From Plasmopara viticola (Eukaryota; Oomycota; Peronosporomycetes; Peronosporales; Peronosporaceae): a DNA stretch of 64,000 bases. The DNA lies in NCBI GenBank assembly GCA_001695595.3, contig MBPM02000002.1, positions 1,773,608 through 1,837,607 of the forward strand, read 5' to 3'. Shown piece by piece: positions 11,843-23,492 of this stretch. The notes beneath the pieces are model-generated. The model had not been told where the DNA came from and made no database searches. It worked only from the letters and a program-made list of their open reading frames with translations. Every line of letters begins with the position of its first letter. Within the stretch, counting starts at the first letter, position 1. Position numbers and translations under genes: made by a program.

Positions 11843-14394
11843 TTACGGCAAAGAGAACACCACGACAGGAAAGTGCGGGTGAAGTGAAAAATCAAATTCT
11901 ACCTGCTGCTTGGTCGATTTCATCTTTGATTTGCCTCCTATGCGCTGGGCAAGTTGCACACAATTGGTCACAGAAACTTTAAGCAGCGACTGGAGCTCAA
12001 CGCCGCGGACAATTTTTGAGCCGCCAGCGATAACAATGTGGTTAATTCTTTCCTCATCGCTTAATAATGCTTCGGCGTATTCGCGAGCCATCTTAAAGCA
12101 CTCCTCAGCCGACTTGTAAATGAGCTCAACTTCGTATGGAGAAAAATCGCTATTTTGACGAAACTCCTCGTAAGTGAGAGCAGCGGGGTAGTGCAGTTTC
12201 TGAAATGCCGCAAAGCGATGGTGGAAGCGAATCGCAAATGAACTGTACACAGATGTTTTCACTTGTACAAGACCCTCGCGCTCCAGTGCATTAAACAACT
12301 GAAAGAACGCACGCATTAAGCTGCGCAACAGCTCCGTGTACTTAATTTCACGAAAAAATCGTGCTTTGATGGGATCAACAAGTTCACAAATTGGCTTGGA
12401 AGTTCCTGAGGAAACAATGGCCGAGTTCTTCTTGTGCTTTGCCTTTGACTTTTTCGAAGCACCACCCGACGCACGAAGCTGCTGTTCCGTGGCATGGGGT
12501 TCATGGCGTTGTGCAGAAGGCACAATTTCTTTCATCTTCTCTACAAAAGTCCAGGTCACGTTGAGATTTTGAAGACGTGAGCCTTGTAAGTAATCCAGAT
12601 ACCTATTTCAGTCAGCAGCACTACTCGTCAGACAAATTGGCTTGTACAAAAAAAGATACACACGCACCAATAGATCATACCAAACTCTGGAGGTGCGTAT
12701 AGGTCTAGCTCTAGACCCAGCACCACATAATGAAGCATCAACTGCACCGATTCCTCGAGAGACCAAGCTGTAAAGTATCGCGGGTAGGCCGCATGCTGTA
12801 ATTCGACACCAGTGTTAGTGTTTAATACGTCAAGAGTAAAAAAAGCCAACGTACTGGAATATTCATTTCAGTCGTAAACTTTTCGTCCACTGCAGTTGCT
12901 TCTACTTGAAGAATACTCCACTCCTCCAATAAAAATTCAATTCGCGAGCGCTGACGCGATCGACTGTGTAAAAAGACCTTGAGTGACTCATACATGGTTT
13001 CAATGCATCGCGACAAGTAAAGAATGCCCTCCTGTGTTGACAGCAGCACCGAAGGCACTCCATTCATTACCATGGATGCCGACAGCCAATCCATGAAGTT
13101 ATATTCGGCATACACTTTACCGTCAGCGTAGAGGAAGAGCTAAATCGTACGGATCCATCAAGCATGACAAAATTAAGCAAATTGAAAACAATGGTTGATT
13201 TAACAATCTTACCAACACGTAGGATCGCGCAACAAGTGTGGGCTGCTGTCTGGAGAACTCGACCAAAAAGATTCGCAAGTCTTCCATACACCTCCATTCA
13301 GGTGGAGAGCAGCCAATTGTCATTTCTTGGAGCACTTTTTTCATCAGTTCCAACGCTTCATCAAAAGAGGGCACCTTAATATCACGTGGTGGTGAACCGG
13401 AAAGGAGGAGGCGACTGATATTTGAATCAAATCCAATCGCCTTACCACTAAAACACTCCGGATCTAGCTCGAGTCTCTCAGTTGTTAATTCTTGGAGTAG
13501 CTCGTGAGCACAATGAAAACCTTTTCTGGCCTTTTGTAAATCCAACGCCCCCTCTGCCAATCCGATAGCGGCATAGGTATTAAGCAGCTCTCTTCGAAGC
13601 CGAACACGGCGAATGAACGCTTCGCACAGCATTGCATTAATACGAGCATTCGAGTGGAGCATATCGTAGCCAGAAAAATTTGCGCCTTCACTCTTGGCAG
13701 CTGCGGCGCTCCTTCTTTTAGCTTGCTTTTTTCTTGACATTTTCTTTATGGACGAGGCTTTGTGTTGCGCAAGCAAACTCTCCAATCGTTCCTGAGTTAT
13801 CAGCAGCAATGTATCAATCGCTTCTACCGTAAACGACGCCAAAACTCCCACATCAAATCCTTTTCCAGGCGAAAAATCTTCCTCTTCAAATATATCAGCG
13901 CGTAAAGTGGCATCTCGTACAAGGTTTGTCGTCTTTAAAGTAGCCAGAATTACTGCAACCATAACGAGAAGAAGCGAGTCTTTCACTGAAGCACCCAGAC
14001 GTTCATTCAGCACTAGTCGCACATCCGCATCTACTACCATAAGGCTGTTTATTGAAGTCACAAGTTGTGTACAGAGAGCAATGAGCGGCTCACGGTGCAT
14101 ATACACACTCGTCAACAGCGATTGTGCCAGTGGCAGTCCATTGAGCCAGCCAGTCTCACAATTAAATAGTTCATCTAAAGTAGCCAGTACATCCCGAGCC
14201 GACGAGAACTCTAGCTGTATGGATCCACTTGCCAGCTGCGTAGAGATCGACTGTGGGGGCATACCATTGACTAACATTCCCGAGTCCATCTTCGGATCCA
14301 TAAGTTCAAGTGCCGACATTGAGTCGAAAAGGTTAAAATCCTCCTCGTGTACTAGCTGTCCCACCTTAAACTCCTTAGCCGCTGCACTCATCAA
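11843..14394 (-). CDS. NAA35: N-alpha-acetyltransferase 35, NatC auxiliary subunit (Mak10)
   Basis: Scaffold subunit of the NatC complex, which acetylates the N-terminus of Met-hydrophobic proteins during translation. Four exons on the minus strand: 14394-13213, 13139-12855, 12795-12668 and 12602-11843, giving about 784 aa. The family signature is near the N-terminus (FNLFDSMSALELMDPKMDSG, about residues 20-40). Exon 2 carries YAEYNFMDWLSAS, and the exon 3/4 junction restores MIYWYLDYL, both as expected in Mak10 proteins. Human NAA35 is 725 aa; the extra length here is partly a lysine-rich linker (RRKQAKRR and SKKSKAKHKK types). All introns are 56-75 bp with GT/AG ends. The catalytic partner NAA30 is not in the window. 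Confidence 0.93.
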
Positions 14395-15586
14395 CTATTG
14401 CCAAAACTCATCATTAGACGATTATCGGGAGAAACGCATCAATGTTATCCACCTGCGTCACATCTCGCCACTCAGTCTCCAAAGGCGAGCGTTGCATTCT
14501 AAGCTTGGTCTTTAGCTCAGTTTGGAGCTCTTCTTTATCGCTACAGCCGTAGTAGCAGCAGACAAAGGGTGACAACACCAGACGAATTAGATCTCTTCAG
14601 TTAAACGTAAATATAATCGACAGATCGAGTATCAATACGAGAGACACTGGAGCTTTTGTTTCTACTGCTGTCGCACCTCATATTTGCGCCTTTATCGCGT
14701 CGCCAGAGACGGTGTACTCCCGTCTCTCTGATTGAATGACGCAGTGAGCTTTACCAGTCAAACACATAAAACTGAGGTCCTCGCCCAGGATTTACCTAGC
14801 ATTAAGCCTTAAACACTATTTAACACGGCTGTTAAAACCGAAGAGAATGCTGACTTTATTACTATACTATACTATACGCTAATAAGTGCCCTCCACGCTT
14901 TCCGAAAGCAAAGCCACAAAAGTTTCATCCGCCGCAACAAACAAACGTTTGGCCTTTGCCTCTTCGCCAAGAGGTCAATGCGAATGTAGGCGCTGTATGT
15001 CGATTCAGCTTTATGTTCCATCCGCCAAAGCGGCTAGCTTTCGTTCCTTTCTTAGGCGCAATGCCCTTTATTTTTCGCCTTTGCCCACATTTTCACCAAT
15101 TCCGTCGCTACCCCTCTAGTGCTTCCTTTGTTTAGTCGCGTCCTTTCCCACTCCAACGCCGGATGCACCAGCGCCACCATGTGTGCATTTCACACATCTT
15201 GCTTTGTCCTCTTTTTCACCCGCGACGATGACGTGTCGGCACTCGAGTCGGCTACGCCCTTCCGTCTACCTCCTGTAAGAGTCCGTCGCTACCGAAGGCA
15301 ACACACATAATTACAGCTTCTGTTAAAACAGCACAAGAGATAGATAGACACATAAGTCGAACCACCTCATTGACCGACATGCCCTAAGAAAACAACACGC
15401 AACACACATATAGAGCACCCAAACAAACCTAGCACTCCCGCACTAGTCACCCCTCTATAGGGACTAAGACTGGAGACAAGCTTCGTTACCACCAATGAGC
15501 TACCAAGCTAATGGCAAGTACTACCCCAAAAAGAAAATGCAATATGTACATACACACATGCACGAGCAAAAGTGTGGTTTAATTTG
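14395..15586. other. Intergenic interval upstream of NAA35
   Basis: About 1.2 kb between the NAA35 start and the CK2 beta stop. It contains pyrimidine-rich stretches and a short (ACTAT)3 run near 14865, and small open frames at 14.9-15.3 kb with no family similarity. It should include the NAA35 promoter; no specific element is assigned. Confidence 0.5.
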
Positions 15587-16508
15587 TCAGTGTTTGCTCA
15601 CCTGCTGTTGCGTCTTTTCTTCGTCCTCGTCTTCTTTTGCAAGAATTGCTAGGCGTCGACGATTTTCTGATTTGTTGTGAATTTTATAGCCAAACACCCG
15701 CGGCACGTACAGCAGTGTAGATGGAGCTGGCTCGAGCTCTCTGTAGGTCAGGAAAAATAGGTGCGGGAACGTCGTACCAAAATACGCTCCATCGACTACA
15801 AGTACAAGGATCGTACAATAAGTCAGCTCTCGTCACCCTTGGCAACATCTGCAATCGATCACGTACTTGCAGGGGTCTGGTACTCGCTAGTTGGCGTGTA
15901 TAGGTCTCGACATTTCGGGCAGTACACCTTCATCTCCGACTTTTTCCACTCGTCGTGCAATCCTGCCTGCAACAGAAAAATGCTTTAATTACGCCATCCA
16001 GCCAAAGCATATATCGACTTTGCAACGCACAGGCACAACAGGCTGTCCGTCACAGAGCGCCCTTGGACACATTCCAAAGTCACCTTCCCGGTATTTCTTC
16101 ATCTAGACACAGGTTTTTTATAAGAGCTTGATACGTCCTTCTTGGGTACTGAGGATCTTACCATGGCATCCAGCCCATGAGCGGTGATTATATATCTGGA
16201 GTGGATAAGTCCGTAGAGCTCAGCGGCATACGCGGGTACTTCGTCGTCATACGGAATGTCTGCGACCGTCCAGCCGTCAACAAGTTAAGAAACAAATACC
16301 ACAAGAAGATTTTTATATGCTCTAGTTTACCAGTCAAGTCAAGGATAATGTTTAATGCGTCCTGATAATTGGGCACCATGGCGCGCAATCCGTAGAGGTT
16401 AAACGAGTCTTCGATGTAACTCTGCGCCACCTCGCAGAAAGACTCGTTGCCCGATAGACTGCAGAACCACTGAACCCATTTCTCGTCCTCCTCTTCGTAG
16501 TCAGACAT
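15587..16508 (-). CDS. CSNK2B: Casein kinase 2 regulatory subunit beta
   Basis: Regulatory subunit that dimerises and holds two CK2 catalytic subunits. Five minus-strand exons: 16508-16331, 16259-16162, 16102-16031, 15966-15867 and 15795-15587, giving about 218 aa against 215 in human. Recognisable segments are the acidic start ([15 protein letters not shown]), [23 protein letters not shown], the zinc-binding pairs CPRALC (about 104/109) and CPKC (about 132/135) that form the dimer interface, and [12 protein letters not shown]. The zinc cysteines are intact. The last exon ends QQQVSKH; a donor-like GTGAGC just before the stop leaves open another terminal exon. Because the exons are short, no long frame marks this gene; it was found from the conserved first exon. 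Confidence 0.93.
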
Positions 16509-18892
16509 AAGGTCTCAAAGATCCCTCTACTAGACGCCTTCGCTCCAGTCCACCGAGGAGCGTTCTGGGGGACTCCCTCTTCAAAGCGATACCACAAAAG
16601 ATAGCGCAATTTTTTGCTGCTGTGAGCTATTTTTGGACACAACGCAGAGCGTTCTGCGATTTTGTAATCTAAAAAGGCTAAGGGTTTGGGCTCAAGTAGA
16701 GTAATTAAAATGATTCAATAGCTACAAAAAATCCAATAAATTAGGGACACTAGCTGAAAACCGCCCGCGTACTGGGCGTAGTTGTGGGCGTACACGAACC
16801 CAGAGCTTTCAGTCGTAAGACATGGGTACATTACAAATTCAATCACTTCGCTTGCTTAGCGCAAAGTCTCTCCATTCTCAGTCTCAAATTTACTGCAAAT
16901 GCGGCCTTGAGATTGGTTATTTTTACTCGACATTTAATAAAGTAGCAGTATTGATATAATATTTTTGGTAGTTTTTACGGTGTCGTACTCTTATATTGCT
17001 GCCGCCATGTTGTGCAAAGTTTCAATAAAACAGTCAACCCAGCCCTAAGATTACGTGTATGGTACACGAAACATGCGACGAACGCAATGGCTTCCTGTAT
17101 GAGGAATGATAAGTAAAGCAGTGTGTTGGTGAAGCTACTATTTGAGCTGTCAAAATATTAAAATCTAAGGACGAAGCTATATTATTTTGAGAGGACCTTT
17201 GGCATGACTAATCTATGAGAAAGAAAAATTGCTTTTTAAGAAGATCGCACTCTATATTTATGAAAAATTGACGAGCAGTTAATGGCGACCGCATTTCGAA
17301 GCTTACATAAATAATTTTACTTTAATGAAAGCGTCGGTCATAATTATGCGATTAATGTTATGTAGCAGGACAACAATCGCGCTAAATTTGATTCTAGCGA
17401 GAAAGAGAGTGACATGATTCGTCCGCACTGAAGCTTCCTTGAATCAATCATTGATGAAAACCAAGCAGGATCTTCGTGCAAATGCAATTAAGACATTCAC
17501 AACGTAATCTTATCTACACCATACGAAGAATAAATACACATTATGTGTAACTAGTGCCCTATGACTATGATGTTACTAAAAATGCAAGATACCTCGTTAA
17601 CGGATGTGACCACATTTATTCATACGACATTGAGTAAAAGAAGAGTTGGGGCTGCTGGGAACGAGTTAAAGGGTAAGTTTTAAACATCGCGGATTATTCA
17701 GAGCATCAAATTTGACCTCACGACTTTGACACCTTACGAATGCTCGACGTATCAAAAGCACTGACAAACCTACACCCCGAAAATCGCTTACAGTCGCTCA
17801 TAAGCATAAATTGGGGGATCGAGCTAACAAAATGATGGTGACGTCATCCTCGAACATACCAAGATCGACACGGGGCATTCCTCTGAGTCTCAAATCCGTC
17901 GTTACGATGTTCATAAAATGCTTGTCCACCAACATCGCATTCTAATTTAAGAAGACGTCGACAAGTGATACAACCACTAGATTTTTTGCAAACAAATGTG
18001 TCATATGATTATACGCATAGTGAGTCAGCGTACGCTAGACGATGCAAATTTTTGTTATGTATAAATGTATCATAATCTGGTAAAGAGTAAGCAATTTTTT
18101 CCAGCTCATAGAAGCAAAAAAGAAGCAGCAGACCTGACTTATAACACTGTTCCTCTCACAGACATACTAAAGCTTCAACTATTTAATTAGTAAGGGAATG
18201 AGATTCGATGGACGCGTTTCTACATTATAGTACCTACGAGGTAGAAGGCAACTTACCGATACATTTGTCAGATACAATATGCATTACTTGGTCCTTTTCA
18301 AGAATTGAGAGAACCTTTTAAGTCAAACCTGCTTCATTTACACAAAGACCAAATATTACTAGCACCATACAAAGGATAAGTGCGAGCTATGCGCATCGTT
18401 TGTAACCTGGCCAAACAATCATGTACCATAATAGTTAAAAAAAATATGCTTTTTGTTTTGCATTTGAAAGTGATACACTAAATTGCTGATTTCACGGGTT
18501 GAAAATACATCATGATTGCTAGACTTATTCCAGACGCGTAAAATGGTCCGCATTTATTGCGCAATACTCATCTAAGGCGTTCTCGGATAAAAAAGCTAAC
18601 GCGATATCGCGGTTTTCAGCACGCACGCTACCTAAACTAAAGAATTTTGTTTTGCTAGCTTATCATCTTTCAGTAGAAAAAATGTAAGCCCAAAATCGCA
18701 TGCATCGCGCAAGATCTATATGACCAGCGTAAAATATCGTAAAAAAATATTAGTGCTGTCCAAGATCGCGTTTGATCACCTTCAAGTCGAGTGTTGCTTT
18801 CTTTAATCTTTGTCTTTCAGAGTGGTGAGAAATACCCTTGAAATAATAGTAATGAAGAAAACATACGAAAAACAAATTAATTAGAAAATCGT

Positions 18893-18936
18893 TAAACTGC
18901 CGGTACCCTTTTGGTAAACTGCCGGTACCCCTTGAT
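18893..18936. repeat. Two-copy 22-bp tandem repeat
   Basis: TAAACTGCCGGTACCC occurs twice with a 22-bp period and a short T/G-rich spacer. Each unit contains a GGTACC palindrome. It probably arose by slippage or local duplication. Confidence 0.7.
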
Positions 18937-20904
18937 TTTAGCCAATGAAATTAGTTCATTCTATCAATGGGAGCAACACAGTGTTTTTTCAACCATTGAA
19001 AAGAGAAAGCAATACCCATTTTGGCCGTAATGCTAGTATAGGTACCATAGATTTTGCATCTCGCGAACACCCTGGGCTGCGGCTGATCTTTCTTCCGTAT
19101 ATGTGGGTATTTCACCTAGCTGTACGCTTAATGATGATTTGACCCTGAGACAGCCAAAACAATCTGTCAGTGACATGGGAAGACTTACTGTGATTCGGAA
19201 TTTGAATGGGGCACATGCGGCGAAAAATTTTGGTCAGTCGGGCCTCTTACCTCAGCCTCGGACATTCTGTAAGTACCATCATATATGTGACAATATTGCG
19301 TGCAAAGACCAGTTTGAATCGATCTTTTCACCGTGGCTGCCTGCACAAAAAAAAATTTGATTGAGTAACAGATTCTTGCACATAGTCACCTATACTTCTC
19401 AAAGGAGTGGTATCCCAGCAAGCCAGGCTAAGAGCTTTTACTGCATATGTGTTCTAATAGAGTGTAAGTCCGTTTTGTTGCCCATAAACCGAGACTGCGA
19501 GCGGAGCTTAAATTTTAAATGTCAAAACTCTCAATTAATCCTTCATGTACTCAAAGACCATGAAAGCGTGGCTTTTCGGGTCCGGCAATAATTAGGCCTT
19601 TTTGATAAGTCTGTTGGAGCTCCATGCGCACCCGATCGCCTGAAATCATTGCCGCTTTAGCAGCAATTCTAAATCAAACGTAGATGTTTGTACTTTTCTT
19701 TCCTCCAAAGGTGAAACTTTGAGTTCCATCAGATAGTGAGCGCTAGCGCAGAGACGACTAAAGCTCAAGCTATATCACCCCTTTGACATAAGAGTGGTCA
19801 TAAATCAAAAGCTGCGCGATACGCTCCAGGCTTTTAGCAGCAAAGAGAGTTGACACCACTAGGCCTATATAAGCCAGCAAATTCTTTGAGCAGCGCATAC
19901 TGCTCGTCTAGATGATGCGAATTAGTAGCGTACTACATCGTGGAGCCTTTGACAGCATTCCGTTTCTGCGTAAGCGTAGGGGTGTCTTCGCATACCTCCA
20001 GGTGTGACAGGGTCTTCCAGCATTTTGCACAGATAAACGTGTACGATGTATACAATATTTGGTGAACGACCGTTCACTATCCTTAGTCTCTATGGAATCA
20101 ACATGTACAATACAATGTAACTTAATTCTTGAGTCATTTAGTGCACAAAATAATCCAAATTGTAATTCTTGATAAGTGACCAATTTCACGACACAGAAAA
20201 TTTAGATACTCTTTATAGATAGCTCTGTATATAAATACCGATGGGGTGCTTGTCGTGTACCATGATTCATCACCCTTTACAAAATGTATTTAACGGAAGG
20301 CGAGCGTTCAATTTCTAAAGCTCGGTTGTATGGAACATTTCCCGTGCAAACTTAGTGAAGGTTACATGCAAAGTTGTAGTCGTAAAATTTGGCTTTGTAA
20401 AAGTCGCGCAAGTAAGGCCTGATTTTTACCATTCGTCAGACAAAAAATGAGCACTACAAAATTGGCGTTTACCGCACACCGGGTAGGTCATTGAGTGAGC
20501 AATCATGCACGTGGTGGCATCACAGGTGTAGCTCGTTTTACAAAGGTCAGCATACAGGCTTCTCTGACAGTGACGGGGTTTTCCACGAGCCAGTCTCGCG
20601 ATCACGACTATATAATTATAAGGTAGATCTGTACGATGGCATCACAGATAAGGGGACATTACAGCTTGACTTGTAAAAAATCTGCCACGTAAGAAGTATG
20701 TGCAAGTAGGTAATGTGCCTAACATTCAACAGGTCAGTGACGATACGCCTAGTTTTACAACTGCTTTGTGGTGTCTCTGCTTTGAGGTCACGAAGGCAAA
20801 CTGTTTAGATTAAATGCATGCTGACAAAGAGCGTGGTGTAGGTCATGGTGCACGTACCATGCGTTGAAGCAAAGTTTGCAAACTCGAAACCTACACTGCT
20901 AACG

Positions 20905-21176
20905 TGTAACGAGCCTATAGCCCGTTACGGTCTTGCACGTTGCTCGAAGTAAGCAAATTTTACTCTGCTTCATTATCGGCGGGAGGCAGAGATCTCCCGA
21001 CTACTAAGTTTAAAAGATGGCTCGTGATTGGCTAAATATGGGCTGCGGTCCAAACTACCAGCCAATCAGAGAGAGGCACGTCGACGCGCGTCACATACCC
21101 TGTCTACACATTTAATAAACACTCTCCATATTGCTACATGTGCAATATGGAGAGTTTGCAGGGAAAACCCGCTACA
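20905..21176. mobile_element. Solo LTR, 272 bp, with 5-bp target duplication
   Basis: Second copy of the 7910-8197 family. It starts TGTAACGAGC, ends CTACA, and is flanked by TAACG at 20900-20904 and 21177-21181. Near its 3' end is a perfect 14-bp inverted repeat (ACTCTCCATATTGC, 7-nt loop, reverse complement) at about 21121-21155. The other copy keeps only one arm of this hairpin. Confidence 0.87.
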
Positions 21177-23492
21177 TAACGGCCAAGTCACTTAGGTATT
21201 AGTAGCATCAAATAATCTATCTCAAGGCTACAATGAGGTGGAGACGCCTTGTGATCTCGCCAAGCCAAATTAATTATGGTTTCAATTGAAGCATCTAATT
21301 TGTTACTGACGCGTTGATTACTTTTGCTCGACAAAACGACATTTAAGTCGCGCTGGTTACACCCTTGTCATGGTTAGGCGTGAGATCGACTATAGCGGTT
21401 CTAGCTTGCTCAGCCAGAAGGCAATGCGTCGTGCTGCCTAAGCAATAATCTGTTGTTGAGCTATCAAAACCAATGACTCGTACAAATACAGCAGCACACA
21501 TTTGTTATAAGAGAAAGTTACCAGCTACAGAGTCTAAGAGCTAGTTTAAGGGTCACGATCGTCATGGTTAGCGACTCAAGCGTTACACATTTGGAAAAAT
21601 ACCAAGCTTGCTTTGCAAGCAATCGAGGGTTAGGTCTAGCGTGGTCAAAATCTGGATATCGTTCGTAGAGACGGCTATATCCGGTGCTTGGTTATATGAC
21701 TCGGCTTGGCTGGGGCTACAAATGGACACAGAGGTACAAGAAACACGTCTTGTAAGATTTTTTGGGCAAGATGGCGCACTACAATAGCTGTAATTCGGCG
21801 GATGGCGAGCGATAAATTTCTCGCTCGATTTTATCGTGAATACACTCAAGTATTCGTACCAAATTATGCTTTTGTAAAAGAAAAAAAAACCTTCTTGACG
21901 AAAAAAAGGGTGTTATTTGGTACTGAATTGCCCCTGGCATAAAGCAATCAGCAAGAATTAGCAGTCGGATCAGTGATTGGGGTGTAAAATCGAGGACTTT
22001 CGAGTCCAGTAGCTTTGAAGCTATAAGTGAAAAGACATCAAATATTCAGTCCTCTTCATGCAGCTTTTTTAAATCATAATGAAATTAATTTGATGGCCCA
22101 TTCGTCTTTCGGGTGATAAAATGTAATTAGTTAAAGAGTGTCCGGACTGTCCTGTTTTTTTTCTAGTTACCCGATCCAACTTGATGCGCTAGTCAATTAA
22201 AGGTCACATGTACAACTAGCGTGAACGATTATTAAGCCAAGCTTTTAGATTTGAACTACTTAAGTTCCCTTGAAGAGTTCATTGTCGTATAGCGTGACTG
22301 GATTGCTTACGTAGCTACGCTTCACTTATTACCAAAGTCGCAGTCAATATTTTAATTAGCAAATGTGTGTGTCCAGCCCGGAAGGTGGATGATCGTTATA
22401 AACACAAGGATCGGGAAAACCATACACAAATCTATCTAAGGAGTAGCAGATTTGTGTCAAGGTCAGAAGAGATTAAAGAATGACATATCACTTCATAGGA
22501 TGACAGGGGATCTAAAGTGAGAATATGCTGACGCATAAAACAGTCGTAGTTTTCTCTATGTAGCTGGCGTTTTAATGACAATGTTTTTTTTTACACAGAT
22601 GTCGCACAGACGTTGCACGCATCTGCCCAGGGCTTCTAATTAGCTGGACAATTTGATTTTTTCAAATAGCTTCAGTCACTATTGGAAGCGCACAAGCATT
22701 TAAATAAAAAAAAGCATCATACCGCCCAAACTGTACACTCAGCAACCGATCTGATTGAATTGCACGTATCAGTAGAACACTCGATAGAAGTTATTAACAT
22801 GGACAACGAGGTCTACTGAAATCCTTTTTTCTATGCCTACATCAATGTGGGGATATAAAAAGAAAGAGATGCGGACGATCTAGATCTCCAAACTCTCGAT
22901 AACTGCAGCTGGGACTAACAATCGCACGCATGTCAGATATCTCAGAACTGAGTGGTTAGCCGAAATAAAGAAAATGGATACAGCCGTTTCTATACGTGTT
23001 CAGGCATCAGACGAGAAGAAGTGTTTTGTGACAATAGACTTATTCACTCGTCCAGCAAGGCTAACGGTAGTCTAGCTTTGCTGCACGAAATTTACGGGAG
23101 GGACTGAAGCAGAAGCTTTGAGATAGTTCCGTGGCTTAGATCTATGGAGTTGGCATGCGTCGGATGAAGTAGTCAATAACCTCATCCGTCAGTGGTACAC
23201 TTTGACGAAGCACAAAGGCGAAAGCGCTCATAAAATACTAGCTAAGACGCGGGCCGTGATGATCCGCACCGTAAGATCTGCATGTATGCTAATATCGCAT
23301 TGCAGGCAAGTATCACGAAAAGAAAAACTAAACATTAGAAAAGGCATCTCAAATTTGATTGCTACATTTCACAAGCACACAAAAATCTGGTAGCAATATC
23401 TCAGCAACAAAAAATATTTTCCAACGAACTTTATGAAATTCGCGGTGTGGTACACATCGCAAATATCGAAAAGACGCTTCGCATTCCGCTCT

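Larger units (their letters stand above)
16509..23492. other. Gene-poor, AT-rich interval
   Basis: About 7 kb without a recognisable gene. Contents are a 22-bp tandem duplication, one solo LTR and, at about 22.9-23.4 kb, broken frames that might be very old retroelement sequence but lack a secure motif. Short frames at 18.9-19.6 and 19.9-20.7 kb match nothing I know. Confidence 0.65.

Noticed and set aside
14886..15310. Two adjacent plus-strand frames of 60-77 codons between NAA35 and CK2 beta
   Set aside because: Biased Ser/Arg/Phe composition typical of pyrimidine-rich DNA, no family match, no splice logic.
22860..23400. Possible retroelement integrase just before CEP83
   Set aside because: Fragments such as KKCFVTIDLFTRPA are suggestive, but no diagnostic motif survives, so I do not call it.
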